From Pseudomonas synxantha BG33R (lineage in GTDB: Bacteria; Pseudomonadota; Gammaproteobacteria; Pseudomonadales; Pseudomonadaceae): a stretch of DNA of 64,000 nt. Below the pieces are notes generated by a model. That model saw only the letters and a list, made by a program, of their open reading frames with translations, made no database searches and was not told where the DNA came from. Made by a program: the position numbers and the translations under genes. Of the stretch, positions 18,438-28,788 are shown piece after piece. Every line of letters starts with the position of its first letter. The stretch's first letter is position 1. The DNA lies in the NCBI RefSeq assembly GCF_000263715.2, contig NZ_CM001514.1, forward strand, positions 5,270,498-5,334,497. The letters are read 5' to 3'.

Positions 18438-19325
18438 ATGACAGCCTCTACCTATATCGGGCGTTTCGCCCCCACGCCCAGCGGCCATTTGCACTTCGGT
18501 TCCCTGGTTGCCGCCCTCGCCTCCTACCTCGACGCACGCGCCCAACATGGCCGCTGGTTGATGCGCATGGAAGACCTTGACCCTCCCCGTGAAGAGCCCG
18601 GCGCCCAGGCAGCGATCCTGCATGCCCTGGAACGCTACGGCTTTGAGTGGGATGGCGAGCTGGTTCGGCAGAGCGAGCGGCATGACGCCTACGCCAAAGT
18701 GCTGAATGACCTGTTCAACCATGGCCTGGCCTATGCCTGCACATGCTCGCGCAAGCAACTGGAACCCTACAACGGGATTTACCCAGGCTTGTGCCGCAAT
18801 GCCGGCCACGACCAGCAGGATGCTGCCATCCGTCTGCGTGTACCCGAACTGGAATACCACTTTACCGACCGCGTGCAGGGCGAGTTCCGACAGCATCTGG
18901 GCCGCGACGCCGGCGACTTCATCATCCGGCGCCGCGACGGCCTCTACGCCTATCAGTTGGCCGTGGTCCTCGACGATGCCTGGCAAGGGGTTACCGATAT
19001 CGTGCGCGGCGCGGACCTGCTGGACTCCACACCGCGCCAGCTTTACCTGCAAGAACTGCTCGGCCTGCGCCAGCCACGTTACCTGCATGTACCGCTGATT
19101 GTGCAACCGGACGGCAACAAACTGGGCAAATCCTACCGTTCCCCACCATTGACCACCGACCAGGCCACGCCCTTGCTGCTTCGCGCACTGCGCGCCCTCG
19201 GCCAGCCAGCCGGTAACGAACTGCTTTACGCAAGCCCACGAGAACTGCTGGATTGGGGCATTACGCACTGGGACGCGACGCAGATCCCGCGCACACTCAC
19301 GCTGGCCGAAGCGCAATTGAGTTGA
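18438..19325 (+). CDS. gluQ: Glutamyl-Q tRNA(Asp) synthetase
   Basis: 295 residues, a truncated glutamyl-tRNA synthetase lacking the anticodon-binding domain. The HIGH-like motif is in PTPSGHLHFGSL (residues 13-23) and the KMSKS-like motif is KLGKS near the C-terminus. A zinc-binding set is visible (CTCSRKQL ... YPGLCRNAG). The enzyme glutamylates queuosine at position 34 of tRNA(Asp) without needing tRNA for activation. The dksA-gluQ pairing is conserved in gammaproteobacteria, and 82 nt separate the two here with the terminator between. Confidence 0.96.
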   Translation: MTASTYIGRFAPTPSGHLHFGSLVAALASYLDARAQHGRWLMRMEDLDPPREEPGAQAAILHALERYGFEWDGELVRQSERHDAYAKVLNDLFNHGLAYACTCSRKQLEPYNGIYPGLCRNAGHDQQDAAIRLRVPELEYHFTDRVQGEFRQHLGRDAGDFIIRRRDGLYAYQLAVVLDDAWQGVTDIVRGADLLDSTPRQLYLQELLGLRQPRYLHVPLIVQPDGNKLGKSYRSPPLTTDQATPLLLRALRALGQPAGNELLYASPRELLDWGITHWDATQIPRTLTLAEAQLS

Positions 19326-19387
19326 AGGCGCTTGCAGGTTGCCCGCCATCCGTTACCATCGCCGCAGATTTTTAATCAGAGGCCAAT

Positions 19388-19564
19388 ATGTACATCTATC
19401 GATTGGTCCTGTTGCTGGTCGTCGGGATCTACCTGTTCTCCCCCGCCATCATGGATTGGTGGATCGACGCCACGGGTGCCTGGTATCGCCCTTATCTGCT
19501 GTGGCTGATCCTGATCGTCGTGACCTTCATCCTGCAGAGCCAAAAAGATGCCGATGAGCTTTAG
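19388..19564 (+). CDS. cbrX: CbrX, small membrane protein upstream of and overlapping cbrA
   Basis: 58 residues from ATG 19388 (MYIYRLVLLLVVGIY), with AGAGG at 19379-19383. Two hydrophobic segments (about 5-20 and 37-53) flank a short polar loop (DWWIDATGAWYRP), so it is a small two-helix inner-membrane protein. The 3' end overlaps the cbrA start by 17 nt (11 nt if the second cbrA ATG is used). A conserved small ORF called cbrX in this position is reported in P. putida, where it couples translation to cbrA. Whether the peptide itself acts on CbrA is unknown to me. Confidence 0.82.
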   Translation: MYIYRLVLLLVVGIYLFSPAIMDWWIDATGAWYRPYLLWLILIVVTFILQSQKDADEL

Positions 19565-22502
19565 CCTCACCCAGATGCTGCTGATCAGCGCCGCCTACCT
19601 GGCTGCGTTGTTCGGCGTGGCCTGGATCAGTGAGCGCGGAATGATTCCGCGGGCGATCATTCGCCATCCGCTGACCTACACCTTGTCCCTGGGCGTGTAC
19701 GCCAGCGCCTGGGCGTTCTACGGTACGGTGGGCCTGGCCTATCAGTACGGCTACGGTTTTCTGTCCAGTTACCTGGGGGTGTCCGGTGCGTTCCTGCTGG
19801 CGCCGGTGTTGCTGTACCCGATCCTGAAAATCACTCGTACCTACCAGTTATCATCCCTGGCGGACCTGTTTGCCTTCCGCTTTCGCAGTACCTGGGCCGG
19901 TGCGCTGACCACGATTTTCATGCTGATCGGCGTACTGCCGTTGCTGGCCCTGCAGATTCAAGCAGTGGCAGACTCCATCAGCATCCTGACCCGCGAACCC
20001 GTGCAACACCGTGTTGCCCTGGCTTTCTGTGCACTGATCAGCCTGTTCACAATTTTCTTCGGCTCGCGCCATATTGCTACCCGCGAGAAACACGAAGGCT
20101 TGGTGTTCGCAATTGCCTTTGAGTCGGTCATCAAGCTGATCGCCATCGGCGGCGTCGGCCTGTATGCGCTCTACGGCGTATTTGACGGCCCGCAACAGCT
20201 GGAGCTGTGGCTGCTGCAAAACCAGACTGCCCTCGCCGCCCTGCACACACCCTTGCAGGAAGGCCCGTGGCGCACGCTGCTGTTGGTGTTCTTCGCCTCG
20301 GCGATCGTAATGCCGCACATGTACCACATGACCTTCACCGAAAACCTCAACCCACGCTCACTGGTGAGTGCGAGCTGGGGCTTGCCGCTGTTTCTGTTAC
20401 TGATGAGCCTGGCGGTGCCGTTGATCCTGTGGGCCGGCCTGAAACTGGGGGCCACCACCAACCCTGAGTATTTCACCCTGGGCATCGGCATTGCCGCCAA
20501 CAGCCCGGCGTTGGCACTGCTGGCGTATGTCGGCGGTTTGTCGGCGGCCAGTGGATTGATCATTGTCACCACGCTGGCACTCTCGGGCATGGCACTCAAC
20601 CACTTGGTGCTGCCGCTGTACCAGCCGCCGGCTGAAGGCAATATCTACCGCTGGTTGAAATGGACCCGCCGTGCGCTGATCGTTGCGATCATTACCGCCG
20701 GCTACGGGTTCTACCTGCTGCTCGGCGCCGGGCAAGACCTGGCCAACCTTGGCATTGTCGCGTTTGTCGCCACCTTGCAGTTCCTGCCGGGGGTGTTGTC
20801 GGTGCTGTACTGGCCGACCGCCAACCGCCGTGGTTTTATCGCCGGGCTGCTGGCGGGGATCCTGGTGTGGATCGTCACCATGTTGCTACCACTGGTCGGC
20901 AACTTGCAGGGATTCTACATCCCGTTGCTGAACATGATTTACGTGCTCGACGACACCAGTTGGCACATGGCGGCTATCGCCTCGCTGGCCGCCAACGTAC
21001 TGATGTTTACCCTGATCTCACTGTTCACCAACGCCAGCGCCGAAGAAACCAGCGCCGCCGAAGCCTGCGCAGTGGACAACGTGCGTCGCCCGCAACGCCG
21101 CGAGCTGCACGCAGCCTCGCCCCAGGAGTTTGCCACGCAACTGGCCAAGCCTCTGGGCGCCAAGGCGGCGCAAAAGGAGGTCGAGCAAGCACTGCGTGAC
21201 CTCTACCTGCCGTTCGACGAGCGTCGCCCCTATGCCCTGCGCCGTCTGCGTGACCGTATCGAGGCCAACCTCTCCGGCCTGATGGGCCCCAGCGTGTCCC
21301 AGGACATGGTCGAAACCTTCCTGCCCTACAAGGCGGGCGGCGAAAACTACGTGACCGAAGACATTCATTTCATCGAAAGCCGGCTGGAGGATTACCACTC
21401 GCGCCTCACCGGCCTGGCCGCCGAACTCGATGCCTTGCGCCGTTACCACCGCCAGACCTTGCAGGAACTGCCGATGGGTGTCTGTTCCCTGGCCAAGGAC
21501 CAGGAAATCCTGATGTGGAACAAGGCCATGGAAGAACTCACCGGCATCGCCGCGCAGCGGGTAGTGGGCTCGCGCCTCAATACCCTGGCCGATCCGTGGA
21601 AAGAACTGCTTCAGGGGTTTATCAACCTGCCCGACGAGCATTTGCACAAGCAGCACCTGGCCCTCGACGGCCAGACCCGCTGGCTCAACCTGCACAAAGC
21701 CGCCATTGATGAGCCCCTGGCCCCCGGTAACAGCGGCCTGGTTTTGCTGGTGGAAGACCTCACCGACACACAGATGCTCGAAGACAAGCTGGTGCATTCC
21801 GAGCGCCTGGCCAGTATTGGTCGTCTCGCAGCCGGCGTGGCCCACGAAATCGGCAACCCGATCACCGGTATCGCCTGCCTGGCGCAGAACCTGCGCGAAG
21901 AGCGCGAGGAAGACGGTGAAATCACCGAAATCAGCGGGCAGATCCTTGAACAGACCAAGCGTGTTTCGCGCATTGTGCAGTCGCTGATGAGCTTCGCCCA
22001 CTCCGGCGCGCATCAAAACCAGGACGAAGCGGTATGCCTGGCCGAGGTCGCGCAGGACGCCATTGGGCTTCTGGCCTTGAATCGGCGCAATTTCGAAGTA
22101 CAGTTCTTTAATCTGTGTGATCCGGAACATTGGGTCGATGGCGACTCGCAACGCCTGGCCCAAGTGCTGATCAACCTGCTGTCCAACGCACGCGATGCAT
22201 CGCCGGCCGGCAGCGCTGTGCGCGTCAAGAGCGAGGCTTTCGAGCACACGGTCGACCTGATCGTGGAGGACGAAGGCAGCGGCATCCCACAGAACATCAT
22301 GGACCGATTGTTCGAACCCTTCTTCACCACCAAGGACCCCGGTGAAGGTACCGGTCTGGGCCTTGCACTGGTCTATTCCATCGTTGAAGAGCATTATGGA
22401 CAAATCACCATCGACAGCCCGGCTGACACCGAAAGCCAACGCGGCACCCGTATCCGGGTGACCTTGCCGCGTCATGTCGAAGCGACGTCCGCTGTGAACT
22501 GA
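19548..22502 (+). CDS. cbrA: Sensor histidine kinase CbrA with SLC5-like transporter domain
   Basis: 984 residues from ATG 19548; the ATG at 19554 ([10 protein letters not shown]) is an alternative, though the weak AGAG site fits 19548 better. About thirteen hydrophobic helices of the sodium/solute symporter (SLC5) family fill residues 1-500. A STAC-type linker, a PAS-like region ([18 protein letters not shown]) and a HisKA domain follow, with phospho-acceptor His766 in HEIGNPITG. The HATPase has N box [10 protein letters not shown] and G boxes DEGSG and GTGLGLAL. It controls carbon and nitrogen source use, and histidine is a known transported ligand in relatives. Partner CbrB follows 22 nt later. 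Confidence 0.96.
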   Translation: MPMSFSLTQMLLISAAYLAALFGVAWISERGMIPRAIIRHPLTYTLSLGVYASAWAFYGTVGLAYQYGYGFLSSYLGVSGAFLLAPVLLYPILKITRTYQLSSLADLFAFRFRSTWAGALTTIFMLIGVLPLLALQIQAVADSISILTREPVQHRVALAFCALISLFTIFFGSRHIATREKHEGLVFAIAFESVIKLIAIGGVGLYALYGVFDGPQQLELWLLQNQTALAALHTPLQEGPWRTLLLVFFASAIVMPHMYHMTFTENLNPRSLVSASWGLPLFLLLMSLAVPLILWAGLKLGATTNPEYFTLGIGIAANSPALALLAYVGGLSAASGLIIVTTLALSGMALNHLVLPLYQPPAEGNIYRWLKWTRRALIVAIITAGYGFYLLLGAGQDLANLGIVAFVATLQFLPGVLSVLYWPTANRRGFIAGLLAGILVWIVTMLLPLVGNLQGFYIPLLNMIYVLDDTSWHMAAIASLAANVLMFTLISLFTNASAEETSAAEACAVDNVRRPQRRELHAASPQEFATQLAKPLGAKAAQKEVEQALRDLYLPFDERRPYALRRLRDRIEANLSGLMGPSVSQDMVETFLPYKAGGENYVTEDIHFIESRLEDYHSRLTGLAAELDALRRYHRQTLQELPMGVCSLAKDQEILMWNKAMEELTGIAAQRVVGSRLNTLADPWKELLQGFINLPDEHLHKQHLALDGQTRWLNLHKAAIDEPLAPGNSGLVLLVEDLTDTQMLEDKLVHSERLASIGRLAAGVAHEIGNPITGIACLAQNLREEREEDGEITEISGQILEQTKRVSRIVQSLMSFAHSGAHQNQDEAVCLAEVAQDAIGLLALNRRNFEVQFFNLCDPEHWVDGDSQRLAQVLINLLSNARDASPAGSAVRVKSEAFEHTVDLIVEDEGSGIPQNIMDRLFEPFFTTKDPGEGTGLGLALVYSIVEEHYGQITIDSPADTESQRGTRIRVTLPRHVEATSAVN

Positions 22503-22524
22503 GACCGTCGAGAGAATTGAATCA

Positions 22525-23964
<1,440 letters not shown>

Positions 23965-23980
23965 GGGGGCGCCCCCACAG

Positions 23981-24031
23981 GTAACACCTGCAGATGTGAA
24001 AAAACTGTTACCGCTGACTTTTCACGTAACA
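23981..24031 (+). promoter_or_regulatory. CbrB enhancer (UAS) for crcZ
   Basis: TGTTAC (24006-24011), exactly 14 nt, then GTAACA (24026-24031): the motif described for CbrB at crcZ promoters. A third half-site GTAACA is at 23981-23986. The cluster lies about 100-150 bp upstream of the sigma54 -24 element, in the usual enhancer range. The second half-site abuts the cbrB terminator stem. Confidence 0.85.
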
Positions 24032-24071
24032 AAAGCCGGGGCTTACGGTAACGAAGCCCCGGCTTTTTTTT
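24032..24071 (+). terminator. cbrB terminator
   Basis: A 13-bp perfect stem (AAAGCCGGGGCTT / AAGCCCCGGCTTT) with a 9-nt loop and a run of eight T residues (24064-24071). It isolates crcZ from cbrAB transcription. Confidence 0.95.
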
Positions 24072-24128
24072 GCCCCTGAAAACTGCAAAACCACCTCAAC
24101 CCCCTGATTTTGCTGGCCGGCACAAAAG

Positions 24129-24145
24129 TTGGCACGCACCCTGCT
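24129..24145 (+). promoter_or_regulatory. Sigma54 promoter of crcZ
   Basis: TTGGCACG-N5-TGCT, with GG (24131-24132) and GC (24143-24144) separated by exactly ten bases, a close match to the -24/-12 consensus. The predicted start is about 24156. Activation by CbrB from the upstream TGTTAC-N14-GTAACA site is expected. Confidence 0.93.
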
Positions 24146-24155
24146 ATATGCTTAG

Positions 24156-24523
24156 TACAAAAACAATAACAAGCTTTGTACAAGACAATAAAAATAAGAC
24201 GAATCGACTCACGCATAACAAAAACAACACGGCGGAGGCGCAGCTAACTGATTCTTTTGGAGAGGCGTTGCATTTGGGGCTTGCCCCGCAACCAGGCCGA
24301 GAACAACAAAAACTGCCCTGAGGCAGAGCCTGAACTGGTTGGATCGTAGATCAGCAGCACAGCGACCAAAGCAATCCGTTTGCTCTTGACTCTCGATTGG
24401 GAGTGTCATGAAGGTGAAGCTTCATGGCGAGGGCGATCAACAAAAACAAGAAGCCCGAAATCAATAATAAAAATAGAGCACGCAACTACTTCTGGGGGAG
24501 CTTCGGCTCCCCTTGTAGTTTCC
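24156..24523 (+). ncRNA. crcZ: CrcZ, Hfq/Crc-sequestering small RNA
   Basis: About 370 nt from the predicted +1 to a hairpin at 24484-24520. It contains six A-rich CA motifs (AAnAAnAA type): near 24158-24172, 24184-24199, 24217-24231, 24300-24313, 24438-24452 and 24459-24475, e.g. AACAAAAACAAC. CrcZ titrates Hfq/Crc away from target messages when good carbon sources run out, and so relieves catabolite repression. Position directly downstream of cbrB, the sigma54 promoter and the motif number leave little doubt. Ends are estimates. The 3' hairpin has arms AACTAC ... GTAGTT around GGGGAGC-TTCG-GCTCCCC. Confidence 0.94.
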
Positions 24524-24661
24524 GGGATTTGCCCCCAAAACGCTTATGGCGCAATGCCTGTAGCTTGTTCCTACACCATCCCCTGACTAAATGCTAGAAT
24601 CCCCGCCCATCATGCGGTCATTCTTCGTTATGGCCGAACATTCCTTCAAACAGTGCATCCC

Positions 24662-26065
24662 ATGCTGAAGAAGTTGTTCCAGTCATTCCGTTCTCCCTTG
24701 CGTCGTACGCAACACAAACGCAGCACGCCTGAAGTGCTCAACAGCAGCCAGCATTCGTTGCAGCGCGCTCAATTCAGCCGTTATGCAGTGAACATCGTCG
24801 AACGTTTGCAGAACGCCGGCTACCAGGCTTACCTGGTGGGTGGTTGCGTACGCGACATGCTGCTCAATATCACGCCCAAGGATTTCGACGTAGCCACCAG
24901 TGCCACGCCTGAACAAGTGCGCGCCGAGTTTCGTAACGCACGAATCATCGGCCGGCGTTTCAAGCTGGTGCATATCCATTTTGGTCGCGAAATCATCGAG
25001 GTCGCGACCTTCCGCGCCGGTCACCCGCAAAACGATGACGAAGAAGACACCAATCAGTCTTCCCGCAACGAGAGCGGGCGCATCCTGCGCGATAACGTCT
25101 ACGGCACCCTGGAGGAGGACGCGCAACGTCGCGACTTCACCATCAATGCCCTTTATTACGATCCGGTCAGCGAGCGCATCCTCGATTACGCAAATGGCGT
25201 ACACGACATTCGCAATAACCTGATCCGCCTGATCGGTGACCCGACCCAGCGCTATCAGGAAGATCCGGTGCGTATGCTGCGCGCCGTGCGGTTCGCGGCC
25301 AAACTCAACTTCGGTATCGAGAAGCACACTGCCACGCCGATTCGCGATCTGGCGCCCATGCTGCGGGAAATCCCCTCGGCACGCCTGTTCGAAGAGGTGC
25401 TCAAGCTGTTCCTCTCGGGGTATGCCGCCGACACCTTCGAAATGCTCGTCGACCTGCAGTTGTTCGACCCGCTGTTCCCGGCCAGTGCCGAGGCGCTGGA
25501 ATACAACCCGACGTACACCCACACGCTAATCAGCGAAGCGTTGGTCAATACCGACCTGCGCATCAAGCAGAACAAACCGGTAACCCCGGCATTCCTGTTT
25601 GCCGCCCTGCTGTGGCCAGCGCTGCCCAAGCGCGTACTGCGCCTGCAGGACCGTGGCATGCCGCCGATCCCGGCCATGCAGGAAGCCGCTCACGAACTGA
25701 TCGCCGAGCAATGCCAACGCATCGCTATCCCGAAACGCTTCACCATGCCGATCCGCGAAATCTGGGACATGCAGGAGCGTTTGCCGCGTCGCAGCGGTAA
25801 GCGTGCCGACCTGCTGCTGGACAACCCGCGTTTCCGTGCCGGCTACGACTTCCTGCTGCTGCGCGAAAGCGCCGGTGAGCAGACCGATGGCCTGGGCGAA
25901 TGGTGGACTGACTATCAGGACGCCAATGACAGCCAGCGCCGCGAAATGATTCGTGAGCTTGGCAGCAAAGGCGATGGTGCCGGTGAAGGGCCGAAAAAGC
26001 GTCGCCGCAGCGGCAGTAAGCGTAAACGCAGCAGTGCCGATGCCTCGGGCGCCGCGGGCGAATAA
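24662..26065 (+). CDS. pcnB: Poly(A) polymerase I
   Basis: 467 residues from ATG 24662 (MLKKLFQSF); a GTG three codons upstream is possible and no clear Shine-Dalgarno serves either. The class II nucleotidyltransferase head is LVGGCVRDMLL (Gly60-Gly61) with catalytic Asp74 and Asp76 in KDFDVATSA. RNA- and head-binding domains follow. The C-terminus is a basic, disordered tail (KKRRRSGSKRKRSS). It adds poly(A) tails that speed RNA decay. E. coli pcnB is kept low by a poor start. Here an 18-codon frame (24612-24668) overlaps the pcnB start and could also hold expression down. It is followed by folK after 2 nt. Confidence 0.95.
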   Translation: MLKKLFQSFRSPLRRTQHKRSTPEVLNSSQHSLQRAQFSRYAVNIVERLQNAGYQAYLVGGCVRDMLLNITPKDFDVATSATPEQVRAEFRNARIIGRRFKLVHIHFGREIIEVATFRAGHPQNDDEEDTNQSSRNESGRILRDNVYGTLEEDAQRRDFTINALYYDPVSERILDYANGVHDIRNNLIRLIGDPTQRYQEDPVRMLRAVRFAAKLNFGIEKHTATPIRDLAPMLREIPSARLFEEVLKLFLSGYAADTFEMLVDLQLFDPLFPASAEALEYNPTYTHTLISEALVNTDLRIKQNKPVTPAFLFAALLWPALPKRVLRLQDRGMPPIPAMQEAAHELIAEQCQRIAIPKRFTMPIREIWDMQERLPRRSGKRADLLLDNPRFRAGYDFLLLRESAGEQTDGLGEWWTDYQDANDSQRREMIRELGSKGDGAGEGPKKRRRSGSKRKRSSADASGAAGE

Positions 26066-26067
26066 AC

Positions 26068-26553
26068 GTGGAACGTATCTACATCGGCATGGGCAGCAAC
26101 CTGGCTGCCCCGCAACAGCAATTGCGCAGCGCGATCGAGGCGCTGGCGCAACTGCCTGGCACCCACCTCGCTGGTGTGTCCGCCTTCTATCAAAGTGACT
26201 CCCTGCTCCCGGGCCAACCGCGCTACACCAACGCGGTTGCGGCACTGGACAGCAGCCTGGCGCCGTTGGACCTGCTCGACGCACTGCAAACCATCGAGAA
26301 TGACCAGGGCCGCGAACGTCTTGAGCGCTGGGGCCCACGCACACTGGATCTGGATATCTTGCTGTTCGGTGATCGCCTGATCGACGAACCGCGCCTCAAG
26401 GTGCCGCACTACCAGATGCATCTGCGCGCCTTTGTGCTGTATCCGCTGGCTGAATTGGCGTCAACCGACCTGCAACTGCCTGACGGCCAACGCTTGAGCG
26501 CCCTGCTCACAGCCTGCCCATTCGTCGGCCTGGAACGCTTACCGCAAGAATGA
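26068..26553 (+). CDS. folK: 6-hydroxymethyl-7,8-dihydropterin pyrophosphokinase
   Basis: 161 residues from GTG 26068, 2 nt after the pcnB stop. HPPK hallmarks: YIGMGSNL at the N-terminus, the FYQSDSL loop, and the signature RWGPRTLDLDILLFGD, whose two Asp residues bind Mg2+. It transfers pyrophosphate from ATP to hydroxymethyldihydropterin in folate synthesis; the next enzyme, FolP, is encoded 23 kb away in this window. It is co-transcribed with pcnB. A REP pair follows its stop. Confidence 0.96.
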   Translation: MERIYIGMGSNLAAPQQQLRSAIEALAQLPGTHLAGVSAFYQSDSLLPGQPRYTNAVAALDSSLAPLDLLDALQTIENDQGRERLERWGPRTLDLDILLFGDRLIDEPRLKVPHYQMHLRAFVLYPLAELASTDLQLPDGQRLSALLTACPFVGLERLPQE

Positions 26554-26560
26554 CTCGGTC

Positions 26561-26651
26561 AATGTGGGAGCTGGCTTGCCTGCGATACAAGCGACTCGGT
26601 GTATCAGCCACACCGCGTGGATGCCATCGCAGGCAAGCCAGCTTCCACATT
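26561..26651. repeat. REP pair (REPIN-like), copy 1
   Basis: Two inverted arms of about 26 nt (26561-26586, beginning AATGTGGGAGCTGGCTTGCC, and 26626-26651) flank a 39-nt spacer. The left arm reappears identically at 36631-36656. This is the extragenic palindrome type abundant in the P. fluorescens group, placed as usual just after a stop codon (folK). Confidence 0.92.
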
Positions 26652-26698
26652 TGATCTCCTCTGCCGTAAAACCGCGCACAAGTTGCGCAATGGCGTCA

Positions 26699-26740
26699 GT
26701 AACAGCGGTAACACCGCCATCGTAACAATGCGGTAACACA
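26699..26740 (+). other. Cluster of four GTAACA direct repeats upstream of panB
   Basis: GTAACA occurs at 26699, 26708, 26722 and 26733, and GCGGTAACAC is repeated at 26706 and 26731 (25 bp apart). The hexamer is the CbrB half-site seen at crcZ, but here the copies are all in one orientation, so CbrB binding is speculative. The rest of the 26652-26916 gap shows only weak promoter candidates (TTGACT at 26746 and TATAGG at 26772, 20 nt apart). Confidence 0.4.
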
Positions 26741-26916
26741 TCCAATTGACTTCCCGTGTCCTCCTCACGACTATAGGCGTCCCGCTGCCGCCAACACGGC
26801 GCTACAGGGCGCAATCCAGGCCTTATAAGCACTGCTTTCAAGACAGTGCGCCTGTATAAACGAAGACTCACGCGCGTTACTCGCTGTTTCCAAGCGCCTG
26901 AACGAGGACCCTTTTC

Positions 26917-27717
26917 ATGCCAGACATTACCCTGACCACCTTGCAGAGCCTCAAGCTCAAGGGTGAAAAAATCACCATGCTGACCTGCTATGACGCCACC
27001 TTCGCCAACGCCTGTTGCCAGGCCGGGGTTGAAGTGTTGTTAGTGGGCGACTCCCTGGGCATGGTTCTTCAAGGGAATGACAGCACCTTGCCCGTGACCA
27101 CGGATGAACTTGCCTACCACACCGCCAGCGTCAAGCGTGGCAACGACGGCGCCTTGATCATCGCCGACCTGCCGTTCATGGGGTACGCCACGCTTGAGCA
27201 GACCTTCCAGAACGCCGGCAAGCTGATGCAGGCCGGCGCCCATATGGTCAAAGTCGAAGGCGCCGTGTGGCTGGCCGAGTCGATCCGGCTGCTGGCTGAA
27301 CGCGGTGTACCGGTATGTGCGCACATGGGCCTGACCCCGCAGTCGGTGAACATCCTCGGCGGCTACAAGGTACAGGGTCGCAATGAAGCCCAGGCACGCC
27401 AGATGCGTGCCGATGCCATCGCCCTGGAACAAGCCGGTGCCGCGATGATTGTGCTGGAGTGCGTCCCCAGCGAACTGGCCGCAGAAATCACCCAGGCCGT
27501 CAAAGTGCCGGTAATCGGCATTGGCGCCGGCTCCGCCACCGATGGTCAGGTGCTGGTCCTGCACGACATGCTCGGCCTGTCGATTAGCGGTCACGTGCCC
27601 AAGTTCGTGAAGAACTTCATGGCCGGCCAGGACAGCATTCACGCAGCCCTGAGCGCTTACGTCAGCGAAGTCAAGAATGTGACTTTCCCAGGCGTTGAAC
27701 ACGGATTCTCGGCATGA
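26917..27717 (+). CDS. panB: 3-methyl-2-oxobutanoate hydroxymethyltransferase
   Basis: 266 residues, full length. The metal-binding Asp45 is in [10 protein letters not shown], a second acidic ligand is in the [10 protein letters not shown] region, and the catalytic Glu lies in [12 protein letters not shown]. The enzyme uses methylene-tetrahydrofolate to make ketopantoate, first committed step to pantothenate and CoA. The start ATG has the Shine-Dalgarno GAGGA 8-9 nt upstream. It overlaps panC by 4 nt (ATGA). Confidence 0.97.
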   Translation: MPDITLTTLQSLKLKGEKITMLTCYDATFANACCQAGVEVLLVGDSLGMVLQGNDSTLPVTTDELAYHTASVKRGNDGALIIADLPFMGYATLEQTFQNAGKLMQAGAHMVKVEGAVWLAESIRLLAERGVPVCAHMGLTPQSVNILGGYKVQGRNEAQARQMRADAIALEQAGAAMIVLECVPSELAAEITQAVKVPVIGIGAGSATDGQVLVLHDMLGLSISGHVPKFVKNFMAGQDSIHAALSAYVSEVKNVTFPGVEHGFSA

Positions 27718-28565
27718 ACACCGTTAAAACCGTCCGCGAACTGCGGGCTGCCGTGACCCACGCCCGCAGCGCCGGCAAACGCATCGGCTTTGTGCCTACC
27801 ATGGGCAACCTGCATAGCGGCCATGCCACCCTGGTGACCAAGGCCGCGCAGCAGGCGGATTTCGTGGTGGCGAGCATTTTCGTCAATCCACTGCAATTCG
27901 GTGCCGGCGAAGATCTGGATAAATACCCGCGCACATTGGCCGCCGACCAGGAAAAACTCCTGCAGGCGGGCTGCAACCTGCTGTTCGCGCCCACTGTCGA
28001 GGAAATGTACCCCGATGGCATGAACGGCCAGACCCGCGTCAGCGTGCCACAAGTGTCCGAAGGCTTGTGCGGCGCCAGCCGCCCAGGGCATTTCGAAGGC
28101 GTGGCCACGGTGGTCAGCAAGTTGTTCAACATGGTCCAGCCCGACATGGCCGTATTTGGCCAGAAGGACTACCAACAGTTGGCAGTCATTCGCGCCATGG
28201 TCCGCGATCTGAACATGCCGATCCAGATTATCGGTGAACCCACCGTGCGTGCAGCGGACGGCCTCGCGCTGTCATCACGCAACGGTTACCTCACCGAGGA
28301 ACAACGTGCGATCGCGCCGGTGCTGTACCGCGCGCTCAGCCAGATCGCCACGGCCATCCAAGACGGTGATCATGATTTCGCCAAGCTTCGCGCCGAGCAA
28401 ATCCAGCAGATTGAAGCCGCAGGGCTACGCATGGACTACCTGGAAGTGCGCCAAGGCGTAAATTTGCGCCCGGCCACGGCTGAAGATCGGGATGTGGTGA
28501 TCCTGGTCGCCGCTTATCTGGGCGCCACGCGCCTGATCGATAACCTGCACCTGAACCTCGCCTGA
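27714..28565 (+). CDS. panC: Pantothenate synthetase (pantoate-beta-alanine ligase)
   Basis: 283 residues. The HIGH-like nucleotide motif is [12 protein letters not shown] (from residue 30), the pantoate-binding segment is [14 protein letters not shown], and the KMSKS-like loop is LSSRNGYL. It joins pantoate and beta-alanine with ATP. It is translationally coupled to panB. panD (aspartate decarboxylase, the beta-alanine source), which I recall after panC in P. aeruginosa, is not found between panC and pgi here. Confidence 0.97.
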   Translation: MNTVKTVRELRAAVTHARSAGKRIGFVPTMGNLHSGHATLVTKAAQQADFVVASIFVNPLQFGAGEDLDKYPRTLAADQEKLLQAGCNLLFAPTVEEMYPDGMNGQTRVSVPQVSEGLCGASRPGHFEGVATVVSKLFNMVQPDMAVFGQKDYQQLAVIRAMVRDLNMPIQIIGEPTVRAADGLALSSRNGYLTEEQRAIAPVLYRALSQIATAIQDGDHDFAKLRAEQIQQIEAAGLRMDYLEVRQGVNLRPATAEDRDVVILVAAYLGATRLIDNLHLNLA

Positions 28566-28597
28566 CCCCACTTTACCCTCCACCTGTTGCCCCGACG

Positions 28598-28630
28598 GCT
28601 GTGCCGGTATAAAAAAGTACCGGCCACAGC
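28598..28630 (+). terminator. Hairpin after panC
   Basis: A 12-bp stem with one bulged C (GCTGTGCCGGTA pairing with TACCGG-C-CACAGC), loop TAAAAAAG. No T-run follows, so termination efficiency is uncertain; it may be a 3'-end stabiliser. The remainder of the 28566-28788 gap holds the pgi leader. Confidence 0.5.
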
Positions 28631-28788
28631 GCAGACAAAGCCAAGACATATCCACACGCTAGGTTTAATGTAATCGCCCTGCGCTATGGTTAGCGCTGTC
28701 TGGAACCCAGTCGTTGAGACAAGAATGGATGTTCCGGGCTTTTAAGTGTCCTAAAGGCAGTCCCTGTAATAAAAGGAAACCCGCAGCG

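Noticed and set aside
24070..24321. 83-codon frame across the crcZ promoter and 5' half
   Set aside because: It overlaps a clear sigma54 promoter and the A-rich RNA; Lys/Asn-rich content is due to the CA motifs.
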